The position numbers and the translations under genes were made by a program. This document shows, piece after piece, positions 15,074 through 21,780 of a DNA stretch of 39,447 nucleotides (its first letter is position 1; each line of letters begins with the position of its first letter). Source of the DNA: a virus; IMG/VR virus record IMGVR_UViG_3300013119_000145, positions 1 to 39,447 of that record; one strand, written 5' to 3'. A model generated the notes under the pieces. The model was not told the origin of the DNA. It did no database searches and saw only the letters and a program-made list of their open reading frames with translations.

Positions 15074-15575
15074 AATAAATTATATAACATTCGTTGTTGG
15101 TATACCAGGTGCTAGAACTCATAGATTTATGAGGCATCTAATTGATAATGAAGGCTATGCTGATTATGTACCTAATAAAAATACTAAATTAACCAAACAC
15201 TTTCCATTCCATCCTTCATATGAATTTAATAATGGGTTTAAGTTTCCCCGGTTATTTGATAGATTAGAACCAGGAATTATTAATATAGAAAACTATTATG
15301 AAATGGTTAATAGAAAATTATATAGTAGACATCTAGAACAAGGTAAAAGATTAATTACTGTTGCTCATACCTCCCCTGATAAAATTAGAGAAAGATATCC
15401 CTTTGCTATAATATATTATATTAGGTGTGATTTTGAAGAGTCAATGAAACGTTATGAATTCTTTAAAACTCTTCATGAGGGTAAGCCTTTACCTGATCTA
15501 GATTGGAAACAAATCCATAATGATATGGAAGCTAATAAAGAATTAGCAAACTATATAGTTGATTATGAAAAATAG
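15024..15575 (+). CDS. P-loop / sulfotransferase-like protein A
   Basis: A 183-residue protein with an N-terminal strand-loop reading YITFVVGIPGARTHRFM, which resembles the phosphate-binding loop of sulfotransferase-like P-loop proteins, though it lacks a classical GxxGxGK[ST]. Further on, ITVAHTSPDKIRERYPFAIIYYIRCDFEES resembles the second conserved region (a His/Ser turn, then a strand ending in an Arg and an acidic residue). It shares the VPG/IPG loop with the protein at 16323. The ATG at 15024 gives a 50-base overlap with the upstream gene and has no ribosome-binding site; GTGs at 15042 or 15057 are alternatives. If a sulfotransferase, it would move sulfate from PAPS to an unknown acceptor. 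Confidence 0.5.
   Translation: MKGVTQVKQTQVKITNKINYITFVVGIPGARTHRFMRHLIDNEGYADYVPNKNTKLTKHFPFHPSYEFNNGFKFPRLFDRLEPGIINIENYYEMVNRKLYSRHLEQGKRLITVAHTSPDKIRERYPFAIIYYIRCDFEESMKRYEFFKTLHEGKPLPDLDWKQIHNDMEANKELANYIVDYEK
15035..15062 (+). repeat. 15-base tandem repeat, two near-copies
   Basis: GACACAGGTGAAA occurs at 15035-15047 and again at 15050-15062, a period of 15 bases. It encodes DTGET/DTGEN at the end of the oxygenase at 14531 and, in another frame, VKQTQVK at the start of the next gene. It may have arisen by slippage and leaves the second gene's start uncertain. Confidence 0.7.
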
Positions 15576-16332
15576 AGAACTTCTTAAACGGGATAGTAAA
15601 ACTCTATTCAAAGAACCTAATTCTACTTTTGACTGGTATGGTCAAGATCAACCAGGTAAATATAAATTGGGTGGGGTTGGTACTGATCCACTAACTAAAC
15701 ATCTTTCCCAAACTAATACCTTTGGCGATATTATATATAAAATGAATTCATTAGGATTAAGAGGGCCTGAGCCTGATTATAATAATGATAATAGGATATT
15801 ATGTGCAGGCGGAAGTTTTGTATTTGGTACTGGTGTTAATAATGAAGATACATTTATTGATAGACTTAGTTCTACTTTAAATGCTTCTTATATTAATTTA
15901 TCAGATGCAGATTCAATAACAGAATTATTAGAACCTATTAATGAATATGCAGAGAAGTTTAAACCAACTTGCATTATATTGGGGGACACAAGATTTTTAG
16001 ATGAATATGGTTGGACATGGCGTCATTTATATACTACATTTAAAGATACATTTAAAGAAGGTCATAAAGAATATACTAAGTTAATGAGAAAGAAGTTGGT
16101 GGATAGGAATAGAAAGGTAATGGAATTAATATTATTCTATCTTAAGAATAACTTTGATGTTCCTATATTCTTTATAACAGCCAATAGAAAAGATTTTAAA
16201 TTTAATAATAAATTAAAAGATATGGGTACTCATATTATTAGGGTTAAGGCCTTAGATCTTGCTAGAGATAATAGACATCCGGGTGTTAAATCACATAATT
16301 ATATTAAACAGGAGATACTTAAATGGATTTAA
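15565..16332 (+). CDS. SGNH-family hydrolase
   Basis: From ATG 15565 this is a 255-residue SGNH/GDSL-type hydrolase. The approach NSLGLRGPEP (61-70), then ILCAGGSFVFGTGV with the nucleophile Ser84, is the normal block I of this superfamily in the GxSxxxG form. Near the C-terminus DNRHPG supplies the Asp and His of the catalytic pair. Members remove acetyl or other acyl groups from sugars or lipids. Here it is set between two sulfotransferase-like genes, which suggests work on a decorated polysaccharide or glycoprotein, by inference. An in-frame TTG at 15559 is possible, but the ATG is preferred. It overlaps both neighbours by about 10 bases. Confidence 0.75.
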   Translation: MKNRELLKRDSKTLFKEPNSTFDWYGQDQPGKYKLGGVGTDPLTKHLSQTNTFGDIIYKMNSLGLRGPEPDYNNDNRILCAGGSFVFGTGVNNEDTFIDRLSSTLNASYINLSDADSITELLEPINEYAEKFKPTCIILGDTRFLDEYGWTWRHLYTTFKDTFKEGHKEYTKLMRKKLVDRNRKVMELILFYLKNNFDVPIFFITANRKDFKFNNKLKDMGTHIIRVKALDLARDNRHPGVKSHNYIKQEILKWI

Positions 16333-17114
16333 ATTGGACTGATGAACAATATGAAAACTATCAAGGGGAAGATTTAATATTAGGTACTGGGGTACCTGGA
16401 TCTAAATGGTCTGGGGTGTTTAAAGCTTTAATGTATGTCAATTCAATTAACTCGTCTAATACCGATCTACATTATGGCAAAGAATTTTATAATGTAGATA
16501 AAGATGAAGTTAAAGTTTATGGTTGGCACTATGGTACCTATTGGGGACCATACCATAAGTACGGCCATGGATTTGATCATTTAGATACAATAACTAAGAA
16601 AGAAATAATCCAAGAATTTGCTAAACCTTTTGATAATTGGGGTAGAATTAAATTAGTTAAATCCCATTGGTTTGTTTATCATCTTCCTTTATTGGTAAAG
16701 ATGTTTCCAAGAGCTAGAATAATGGCGGCCTACCTACCTAATGATATATCATTTAATTGGTGGCATAAACTAGGAGGATGGGATATTGATTATCCACCAT
16801 ATGATTGGTTTGTTGATGATACTAGGATGAGAGAAGAGATAAAAATTGGTAATGCCTTAGTAGTAGCGTTTTTTGCAGAAAGAGGTATAGAGCTTAAAGC
16901 CCATGTGGGGTATAAAGAGATGTTTAATGAAGAGTTACATCTTCCTTATGAATATAAAAAGGAACATAAAAACAAAGTACCGGGGCCACTAGTAGGAATA
17001 TTTAATCCTCTTAAGGGTCATACTAATAATAATGTATATCTTAAAAACCTAATGAAATATGAGCCAGAGGTACTTAGATTATTTGATGTGTTGCAAGAGC
17101 CTAAATCTCAATAA
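16323..17114 (+). CDS. P-loop / sulfotransferase-like protein B
   Basis: A 263-residue protein with LILGTGVPGSKWSGVFKAL near the N-terminus, resembling the PAPS-binding loop of sulfotransferases, and a later KLVKSHWF, then FPRARIMAAYLPND, comparable to the conserved 'K-S/T-H ... P-x-A-k-i-i-x-x-x-R-x-P-x-D' part. The usual Arg of that second motif is not obvious (YLPND), so the call is tentative. It is rich in Trp, Tyr and His. It overlaps the SGNH gene by 10 bases and is convergent with the minus-strand oxygenase gene (14-base overlap). Together with gene A and the SGNH hydrolase it looks like a small sugar- or surface-modification set. Confidence 0.5.
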   Translation: MDLNWTDEQYENYQGEDLILGTGVPGSKWSGVFKALMYVNSINSSNTDLHYGKEFYNVDKDEVKVYGWHYGTYWGPYHKYGHGFDHLDTITKKEIIQEFAKPFDNWGRIKLVKSHWFVYHLPLLVKMFPRARIMAAYLPNDISFNWWHKLGGWDIDYPPYDWFVDDTRMREEIKIGNALVVAFFAERGIELKAHVGYKEMFNEELHLPYEYKKEHKNKVPGPLVGIFNPLKGHTNNNVYLKNLMKYEPEVLRLFDVLQEPKSQ

Positions 17115-18063
17115 TAGTATCCTTAGTCATATTATCCATAATCTTTCGAGTCTTATCAGTGATAAATCCTGTGATTTGTAAAGTATATCTTGGTTCATAA
17201 CTAAAGTTAGCCGTACCGTGGGGCATATTACACCAATCATAAACTATAGCTTCCCCGGCTCTATACTGGTCATAAGTATTATTACCCATTAACCAAGCGT
17301 GACCAGGCACCCAATCATTAAGCATTACTAATATACGACGTAGCTTTAATGGATCTTTATCACCGCCGCCGTCTTTCCAAACTCGCCTCCATTGTGGCCT
17401 GGCATATCGCATTTGTTGATCGATATGCATAGGGGTGACCTGACCTAGTAATTGTACATTGATTCTTAATTGATGAACTTCGATACCTAGTTCTTCGGCC
17501 ATCTTAAAGAAAGGTTGATATTCAGGATCCTTTCTATCATTCCACACCGGTATGCCATCATTGGCAATAGTTTCTTTATCCTTAATATGTCTAAGTATAA
17601 CCTGGTACATACAAGATACATCTTCTTTATTAGAAGCCCTTTTGACATCCATTAGTTCCCCATCATTTAATTCCTCATCTTGTTGGGATTGCCCTCGAGG
17701 TCTATAATTACCAATAGTATTTTCATGGCCTTCTTTTAAAGCTTTATCTAAACCTGAAGTCCAGTCACCTTTAAAAGTACACATAACATGAAAATCATCA
17801 TCACTTTTAGGACCAAAGGGATCGAAATGATAAGTACTTCTTATCTTATTATGATCATATCTAGATGGTATATTATCCACAGTGAATACATTTTTATCTT
17901 CCTTGGAGTGTCTCTGCAATTGTTCATCTGAATATAACTCTTGGTCATAATTAGTATCATCAATATTTACTGATTCATCTTTGTCTGGTACCTTATCTGG
18001 AATTAAATCTGATATTAATTCACCTGTATCTCTGTTGTAACCATCGTTGTGTTTTAAGCTCAT
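17101..18063 (-). CDS. large 2OG-Fe(II) oxygenase-like protein
   Basis: A 320-residue minus-strand protein. The first ~140 residues are acidic and charged with no motif I know. The C-terminal half reads as a 2-oxoglutarate/Fe(II) oxygenase: HID in VTPMHIDQQM (H213, D215), a distal His in CNMPHGTANF (H282), and R292 in EPRYTLQITG at the place of the 2OG-binding Arg. It differs from the four smaller oxygenase-like proteins in the window, so it is probably a separate family. It begins 28 bases downstream of a minus-strand TATAAATA, so it is likely a late gene. The substrate is unknown. Confidence 0.65.
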   Translation of the reverse strand: MSLKHNDGYNRDTGELISDLIPDKVPDKDESVNIDDTNYDQELYSDEQLQRHSKEDKNVFTVDNIPSRYDHNKIRSTYHFDPFGPKSDDDFHVMCTFKGDWTSGLDKALKEGHENTIGNYRPRGQSQQDEELNDGELMDVKRASNKEDVSCMYQVILRHIKDKETIANDGIPVWNDRKDPEYQPFFKMAEELGIEVHQLRINVQLLGQVTPMHIDQQMRYARPQWRRVWKDGGGDKDPLKLRRILVMLNDWVPGHAWLMGNNTYDQYRAGEAIVYDWCNMPHGTANFSYEPRYTLQITGFITDKTRKIMDNMTKDTIIEI

Positions 18064-18068
18064 AATCT

Positions 18069-18076
18069 TATAAATA
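18069..18076 (+). promoter_or_regulatory. T4-type late promoter (TATAAATA), plus strand
   Basis: An exact TATAAATA 34 bases before the gene at 18111, with AAGGA (18101-18105) as ribosome-binding site. It faces the minus-strand late promoter at 18092-18099. Confidence 0.75.
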
Positions 18077-18091
18077 GTAATATCTAATAAT

Positions 18092-18099
18092 TATTTATA
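18092..18099 (-). promoter_or_regulatory. T4-type late promoter (TATAAATA), minus strand
   Basis: The plus strand reads TATTTATA, i.e. TATAAATA on the minus strand, 28 bases upstream of the oxygenase start at 18063. Its predicted start overlaps that of the plus-strand promoter by a few bases. Confidence 0.65.
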
Positions 18100-18110
18100 T
18101 AAGGAATATT

Positions 18111-18629
18111 ATGAGCAATAAGAAACTATTTATTATAGGAATAGGTAAACATGCAATTAATCTAGTTAAAAGCGCAGCAATATCATCAAATATAATAAAT
18201 AATGCTAGAGCTAATCCTAGAACTATTACTGTATCTGATACATGGAATAATGTAAAAAGTACTGTTGATTCAGTATATACTAATAATAATAATGGAACAT
18301 TAGATGTGTTTTCAAGTAATTTTGATGGTAATCTTAATCAATATCTACCACAGCTATTAACGGAATACACAAATTCAACTTTTATTATTATCCATGATAA
18401 AGTTAAATGGGACAGTAGACTTGGTCAATTACCATGGTCAGGTTCAGATTTAACCCAAGTCAGTATTGATGCTGCTCAAGGGTTTGTTGATGATAATTCG
18501 CTTGATGTTAATGAATTTAATTCAAGAACTTTAAGCGGTTTTACTGATAGTGGTGTGCCTTTAACTAATGGCGATTTTCCAAATAGAAAAAGTTCATCAG
18601 TTAAATTTTTTACTATAACGAATGCATAA
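18111..18629 (+). CDS. unknown protein
   Basis: A 172-residue protein I do not recognise. It opens with KKLFIIGIGKHAINLVKSA, a beta-strand followed by a Gly-containing turn that vaguely recalls a nucleotide-binding start, but the rest (Asn/Ser/Thr-rich, FDGNLNQYLPQLL, FIIIHDKVKW) gives no known motif. There is no cysteine, signal peptide or membrane segment. It has its own late promoter and ribosome-binding site, and overlaps the lipoprotein gene by 8 bases (ATGCATAA). Late expression suggests a virion or lysis role only in a general way. Confidence 0.65.
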   Translation: MSNKKLFIIGIGKHAINLVKSAAISSNIINNARANPRTITVSDTWNNVKSTVDSVYTNNNNGTLDVFSSNFDGNLNQYLPQLLTEYTNSTFIIIHDKVKWDSRLGQLPWSGSDLTQVSIDAAQGFVDDNSLDVNEFNSRTLSGFTDSGVPLTNGDFPNRKSSSVKFFTITNA

Positions 18630-19047
18630 AATATTTCTATTATCCTTATCTTTGCTACTGGCCTCGTGTACATCTATTCCAGGTGTACCGGAATCTGTAC
18701 AAGGTAAGAATCTAGTTAAGACCGGAGCGACAACTGCAGTTACCTATGCTGTTGCTGGACCTATCCCAGCCCTATTAAATCTTGGTACGTCAATTGCAGT
18801 TGATGAAGTAATGCCTGATGAAGGTCCTAAGATAGAAGATATTAAATCTAATAAACAATTGGTTGCTTACATCTGGTCTGAATTTAAAGACATGATCTTA
18901 TATGGTGCAATTATATTCTTACTATTCACAACAGTTATTACCCCTTGGGCAGTACAGCGAAGAGCGAGAAGGAAACGTAAGTACGATCAATATAAGTACG
19001 AAGCAAAACTAGCAAGAGAACAAAATGAAAACATTCCAAGAAATTAG
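18622..19047 (+). CDS. lipoprotein with C-terminal membrane segment; u-spanin candidate
   Basis: A 141-residue protein beginning with a lipoprotein signal (KIFLLSLSLLLASC, predicted lipid-modified Cys16). A second membrane helix lies at about 91-110 (MILYGAIIFLLFTTVITPW), followed by a strongly basic tail (RRARRKRK). A lipid anchor at one end and an inner-membrane helix near the other is the layout of phage unimolecular spanins, which join outer and inner membranes at the last step of lysis. The middle section has another moderately hydrophobic stretch (38-60), and the basic tail is longer than usual, so other roles remain possible. No holin was identified next to it. It overlaps the next gene by 23 bases. 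Confidence 0.55.
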   Translation: MHKIFLLSLSLLLASCTSIPGVPESVQGKNLVKTGATTAVTYAVAGPIPALLNLGTSIAVDEVMPDEGPKIEDIKSNKQLVAYIWSEFKDMILYGAIIFLLFTTVITPWAVQRRARRKRKYDQYKYEAKLAREQNENIPRN

Positions 19048-19351
19048 AAAGAGTGACTACGCCGGTAGGAAAGGATTCAAAAATAAAGACGTGGCATCTA
19101 AAGGTGGTAAAACCGCTGGTAGAAATAAACAAATGAAAGCGGCTTATGGTGCTCATGATGCAATGCTTGATGCCGCTTTAAAACAAGATAAGAATGCATT
19201 TGATAAAGCGGCTAAGAAAGCTGCTGCAATTAAAAGTAAAACTCTAGGATTTAAAGCAAAACCAGAAGAGATGTGGAGTGTTAAAAAAGCAAAAGCAATT
19301 GAGAATGGTACATATTATGGACTACCACTTAAACAAAGGAAATCATTATGA
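19025..19351 (+). CDS. small basic protein with internal-head-protein-like N-terminus
   Basis: A 108-residue, Lys/Ala-rich basic protein. The N-terminus MKTFQEIRK resembles the capsid-targeting sequence of T4 internal proteins (MKTYQEFIAE), and similar N-termini occur here at 21781 and 34714. Unlike those, the expected gp21 cleavage site (I/L-x-E) is not present at the end of the motif (it reads IRK), so processing is uncertain. Basic composition would suit DNA packing inside the head. The middle (KAAKKAAAIKSKTLGFKAKPEEMW) has no known catalytic motif. Confidence 0.6.
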   Translation: MKTFQEIRKSDYAGRKGFKNKDVASKGGKTAGRNKQMKAAYGAHDAMLDAALKQDKNAFDKAAKKAAAIKSKTLGFKAKPEEMWSVKKAKAIENGTYYGLPLKQRKSL

Positions 19352-19920
19352 TAGATATATTACTTAATTTTTGGCAATTTGGTTTAGTTGGAATATTACT
19401 ATTATTATCTTGGTTATTAATACCTAATAATAAAGAATCTAATATTAAAATTAAATTCAAAGAGATGCCTACTATGAAGCCTATCTCTATTCCTACTAAA
19501 GGTAAAGGATTTTGGGGTGGAGTATGGACTTGGATTATGGTTACACGCACTTGGGAAATCACAAAGGATTGGAGATACGAACTTAATGGTGTTAAGTATG
19601 TAATTCCTAAAGGCATGGTATTTGATGGAGCATCTGTTCCTAAGTTCTTTAGATCATGGTTATCACCTATGGGTGTATTACTTATTGGAGGCTTAGTGCA
19701 TGATTTTGGATACAAATATGGTGCATTACTTAAAGGTAATAAGAAATCAGCTGAAGTTCATAATCAAAAAGAATTAGATCAAATCTTTAGAGATATTAAT
19801 ATTGATGTTAATGGATTTAGAGTATTAAATTATGTAGCATATTATGCGTTAAAACTTGGTGGTTTTGTTGCATGGAATGGACATAGGAAAAACGGTAAAG
19901 ACTGGAAAGAATCAGTTTAA
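19348..19920 (+). CDS. DUF1353 family protein with N-terminal membrane helix
   Basis: A 190-residue protein with one membrane helix at about 8-26, then a DUF1353-like domain: IPKGMVFDGASVPKFF (86-101) and GLVHDFGYKYG (around 115-125), the signature of this phage-associated family. The His/Asp of VHDFGY is conserved in it and may be catalytic or metal-binding, but no activity is established. The start is in an ATGA overlap with the upstream gene. Its position between a candidate spanin and PhoH suggests a late membrane or lysis-related job, by inference. Confidence 0.75.
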   Translation: MIDILLNFWQFGLVGILLLLSWLLIPNNKESNIKIKFKEMPTMKPISIPTKGKGFWGGVWTWIMVTRTWEITKDWRYELNGVKYVIPKGMVFDGASVPKFFRSWLSPMGVLLIGGLVHDFGYKYGALLKGNKKSAEVHNQKELDQIFRDINIDVNGFRVLNYVAYYALKLGGFVAWNGHRKNGKDWKESV

Positions 19921-20003
19921 TGGAAGCATCTTTAATGCCGTTTATTAATGGCGCGTTGCAAATGGCTACGTGTGATTGGGCACCATATTTATATTGTTGT
20001 TAA
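19920..20003 (+). CDS. possible 27-residue peptide gene
   Basis: An ATG overlapping the DUF1353 stop (TAATG) opens a 27-codon frame ending in TAA just 3 bases before PhoH. The peptide has three cysteines, including a terminal CC, and several aromatic residues (DWAPYLYCC). Without it there is an 86-base gap in an otherwise gapless set. The ATG has no strong ribosome-binding site apart from coupling, so it may be only a spacer. Confidence 0.35.
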   Translation: MEASLMPFINGALQMATCDWAPYLYCC

Positions 20004-20006
20004 TTA

Positions 20007-20705
20007 ATGAGTAAAAAGAAAATACCCAGTGCTAAGGCACTGATGAATAAGCAACACTTAGAGTTGCAAGAATGTGAACCTTTAACTGTTGCACAAAGTG
20101 ATTTTTTTAATAATTATGATGAGGGTAAATCTCAGGTATTAAGTGGGAGTGCAGGAACCGGTAAAACCTTTATGTCTTTATATAAGGCATTTAGTGAAAT
20201 ACTGAATTCCAAGTTGAATTATAGAAGAATTGTTATTGTAAGATCTGCTGTTGCTACAAGAGATGTTGGACATCTCCCAGGTACGTTAGAAGAAAAACAA
20301 GCAATTTATGAAATACCTTATATTGGTATTTGTAATGAATTGTTTAATAGAGGTGATGCTTATGGCCTTATGAAGAAGAATGGAATCATTGACTTTTTAC
20401 TTACTTCATATGTTAGAGGTATTACATTAGATGAAACAATAGTTATTGTAGATGAGTTTCAAAACTTAACTGCTCATGAAGCAGATTCTATATTAACTAG
20501 GTTAGGAAAGGGGTCAAAGATTATTTTTTGTGGTGATACATGTCAAACAGACTTCACAAAGAATAATGAAAAGGATGTTAAGTACTTTATAGAGATACTT
20601 AAAAATATGCCAGGTTGGTTTGATATTAATGAGTTTAGTACTGATGATATTGTTAGATCTGGTATTGTTAAGGATTATATAAGAACAAAAGAGAAGATGT
20701 TATAA
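20007..20705 (+). CDS. phoH: PhoH-like ATPase
   Basis: A 232-residue P-loop ATPase of the PhoH family, common in marine T4-like phages. Walker A is GSAGTGKT at 47-54 and Walker B is IVIVDEFQN at about 145-153. RSAVATRDVGHLPGTLEEK (79-97) is also typical of PhoH proteins, and SKIIFCGDTCQTDF follows as the family's sensor-like strand. In bacteria PhoH responds to phosphate starvation and has been linked with RNA metabolism; the phage role is not settled. It lies in a late-looking cluster with small membrane proteins, not next to known phosphate genes. Confidence 0.9.
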   Translation: MSKKKIPSAKALMNKQHLELQECEPLTVAQSDFFNNYDEGKSQVLSGSAGTGKTFMSLYKAFSEILNSKLNYRRIVIVRSAVATRDVGHLPGTLEEKQAIYEIPYIGICNELFNRGDAYGLMKKNGIIDFLLTSYVRGITLDETIVIVDEFQNLTAHEADSILTRLGKGSKIIFCGDTCQTDFTKNNEKDVKYFIEILKNMPGWFDINEFSTDDIVRSGIVKDYIRTKEKML

Positions 20706-20706
20706 A

Positions 20707-21060
20707 ATGAAAATAGAATTAGAAAAAATTGTAGGTGGTGTTGTTTTACTGGCAGGTATTGTTTATGGTTATGGTGAACTAAATAATAAGGTTGATAACC
20801 TACAAGAGTACAATGACACGGAGATCCGTAAGTTGGCTGATGATAATATGAACGCCATTATCGAGTTAAAAACTAAGATGGACTTGTTAGTTACTCAAGA
20901 TGAAATGCGTCAAATTAATATTAATAAGGCTGAGATTGAGAACTTGAAGAACAGACCTGTTAAGTTACCTAGAGACTTCAGAGAGAAGTTTAGAGAGATG
21001 GAAGAAGGTATTGACGAGCTGTTTCAAATAACAGATGAGTATCATGGTAGAAACGATTGA
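20707..21060 (+). CDS. membrane-anchored coiled-coil protein
   Basis: A 117-residue protein with one membrane helix near the N-terminus (IVGGVVLLAGIVYGYG, about 8-23), followed by a long charged helical region likely to form a coiled coil (KVDNLQEYNDTEIRKLAD to about residue 85) and an acidic tail. It starts 1 base after PhoH and overlaps the next gene by 26 bases. The layout (short N-terminal anchor, extended helical rod) fits a small envelope protein; no family was recognised. The protein at 21414 has a similar design with the order of elements reversed. Confidence 0.65.
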   Translation: MKIELEKIVGGVVLLAGIVYGYGELNNKVDNLQEYNDTEIRKLADDNMNAIIELKTKMDLLVTQDEMRQININKAEIENLKNRPVKLPRDFREKFREMEEGIDELFQITDEYHGRND

Positions 21061-21382
21061 TATAAATCAATTCTCATTACAAATTGGAGAGTTAATTACT
21101 CCATTTATAACAATGATGGCGGTTGTCATTATTGGTTTATTAATTAAAGATATTGCTAGTGATATAGCTAATGGCTTATCTTTTAAATATTTTGGGCATT
21201 TTAAAGAAGGCGATAAGGTTATGTTAGATGGCCATAAGGCGGTGATTGTTAAGATTGGTTTGACAACATCAGTATTTGGCTGTGATGATCCGGAGAGAGG
21301 CTATATTTGGAGATATATTCCAAACGATAGAATCGGAACTTTGAAGTTGGGTAAGATTATATCTAGTAGTAAAAAGATATAA
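21035..21382 (+). CDS. MscS-like mini protein (pore helix plus beta domain)
   Basis: A 115-residue protein that looks like a trimmed mechanosensitive channel of the MscS family. A hydrophobic helix (about 20-39) runs into SDIANGLSFKYFGHFKEGDKV, comparable to the end of the MscS pore helix TM3 with its 'AN...' and 'F-x-x-GD-x-V' pattern. After that, VIVKIGLTTSVFG and RYIPNDRIGTLKLG match the MscS beta domain, including its IPN turn. The first two membrane helices and the large cytoplasmic part are absent. It could modify host osmotic behaviour or lysis; this is inference. An alternative ATG lies at 21044. Confidence 0.6.
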   Translation: MSIMVETIDINQFSLQIGELITPFITMMAVVIIGLLIKDIASDIANGLSFKYFGHFKEGDKVMLDGHKAVIVKIGLTTSVFGCDDPERGYIWRYIPNDRIGTLKLGKIISSSKKI

Positions 21383-21385
21383 ATA
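21378..21385 (+). promoter_or_regulatory. T4-type late promoter (TATAAATA)
   Basis: An exact TATAAATA overlapping the stop of the MscS-like gene, 28 bases before the gene at 21414. AAAGGATAGGA (21399-21409) downstream provides the ribosome-binding site. Confidence 0.75.
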
Positions 21386-21413
21386 ACTATAACAGTTTAA
21401 AGGATAGGACAAT

Positions 21414-21779
21414 ATGCAAGAAAAGGTAGCCTCATTAGAGACTCAAATTGCTCTTATGCAAAATGATATTGATATTATAAAGAATAGACAACCTGAATTA
21501 CCTAAATGGTTAAAGACTTCAGCTATTGCTATTCTAATTGCTATGTTTGGTCAAATCATGACAAGTGTATGGTGGGCTTCTTCTATTACTACTACGGTAG
21601 GACATATAAATAAAGAAGTTACATTAAATACTGAGTTTAGATTAGAATGGCCTCGGTTGCATCAAGAAGTAGTAGTGGGATTAACTGAAATCAAGACGCA
21701 ATATAAAGCGGTTGATGAAAAGTTACAAGACATTAAATCAAAAATGAAATATGTCGGTAAAAACGGCAAGGAAAATTAA
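21414..21779 (+). CDS. coiled-coil / membrane protein, unknown
   Basis: A 121-residue protein with an N-terminal coiled-coil helix (KVASLETQIALMQNDIDIIK), one membrane helix at about 36-56 (SAIAILIAMFGQIMTSVWW) and a C-terminal helical, charged region (IKTQYKAVDEKLQDIKSKM). Small proteins with a coiled coil and a single membrane helix occur among phage holins and related membrane proteins, but there is no specific motif. It is the first gene after a late promoter, and the next gene begins immediately after its stop. Confidence 0.65.
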   Translation: MQEKVASLETQIALMQNDIDIIKNRQPELPKWLKTSAIAILIAMFGQIMTSVWWASSITTTVGHINKEVTLNTEFRLEWPRLHQEVVVGLTEIKTQYKAVDEKLQDIKSKMKYVGKNGKEN

Positions 21780-21780
21780 T

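Noticed and set aside
19986-19993. TATTTATA, i.e. a late promoter box on the minus strand
   Set aside because: There is no minus-strand gene downstream; it is probably chance in AT-rich sequence.
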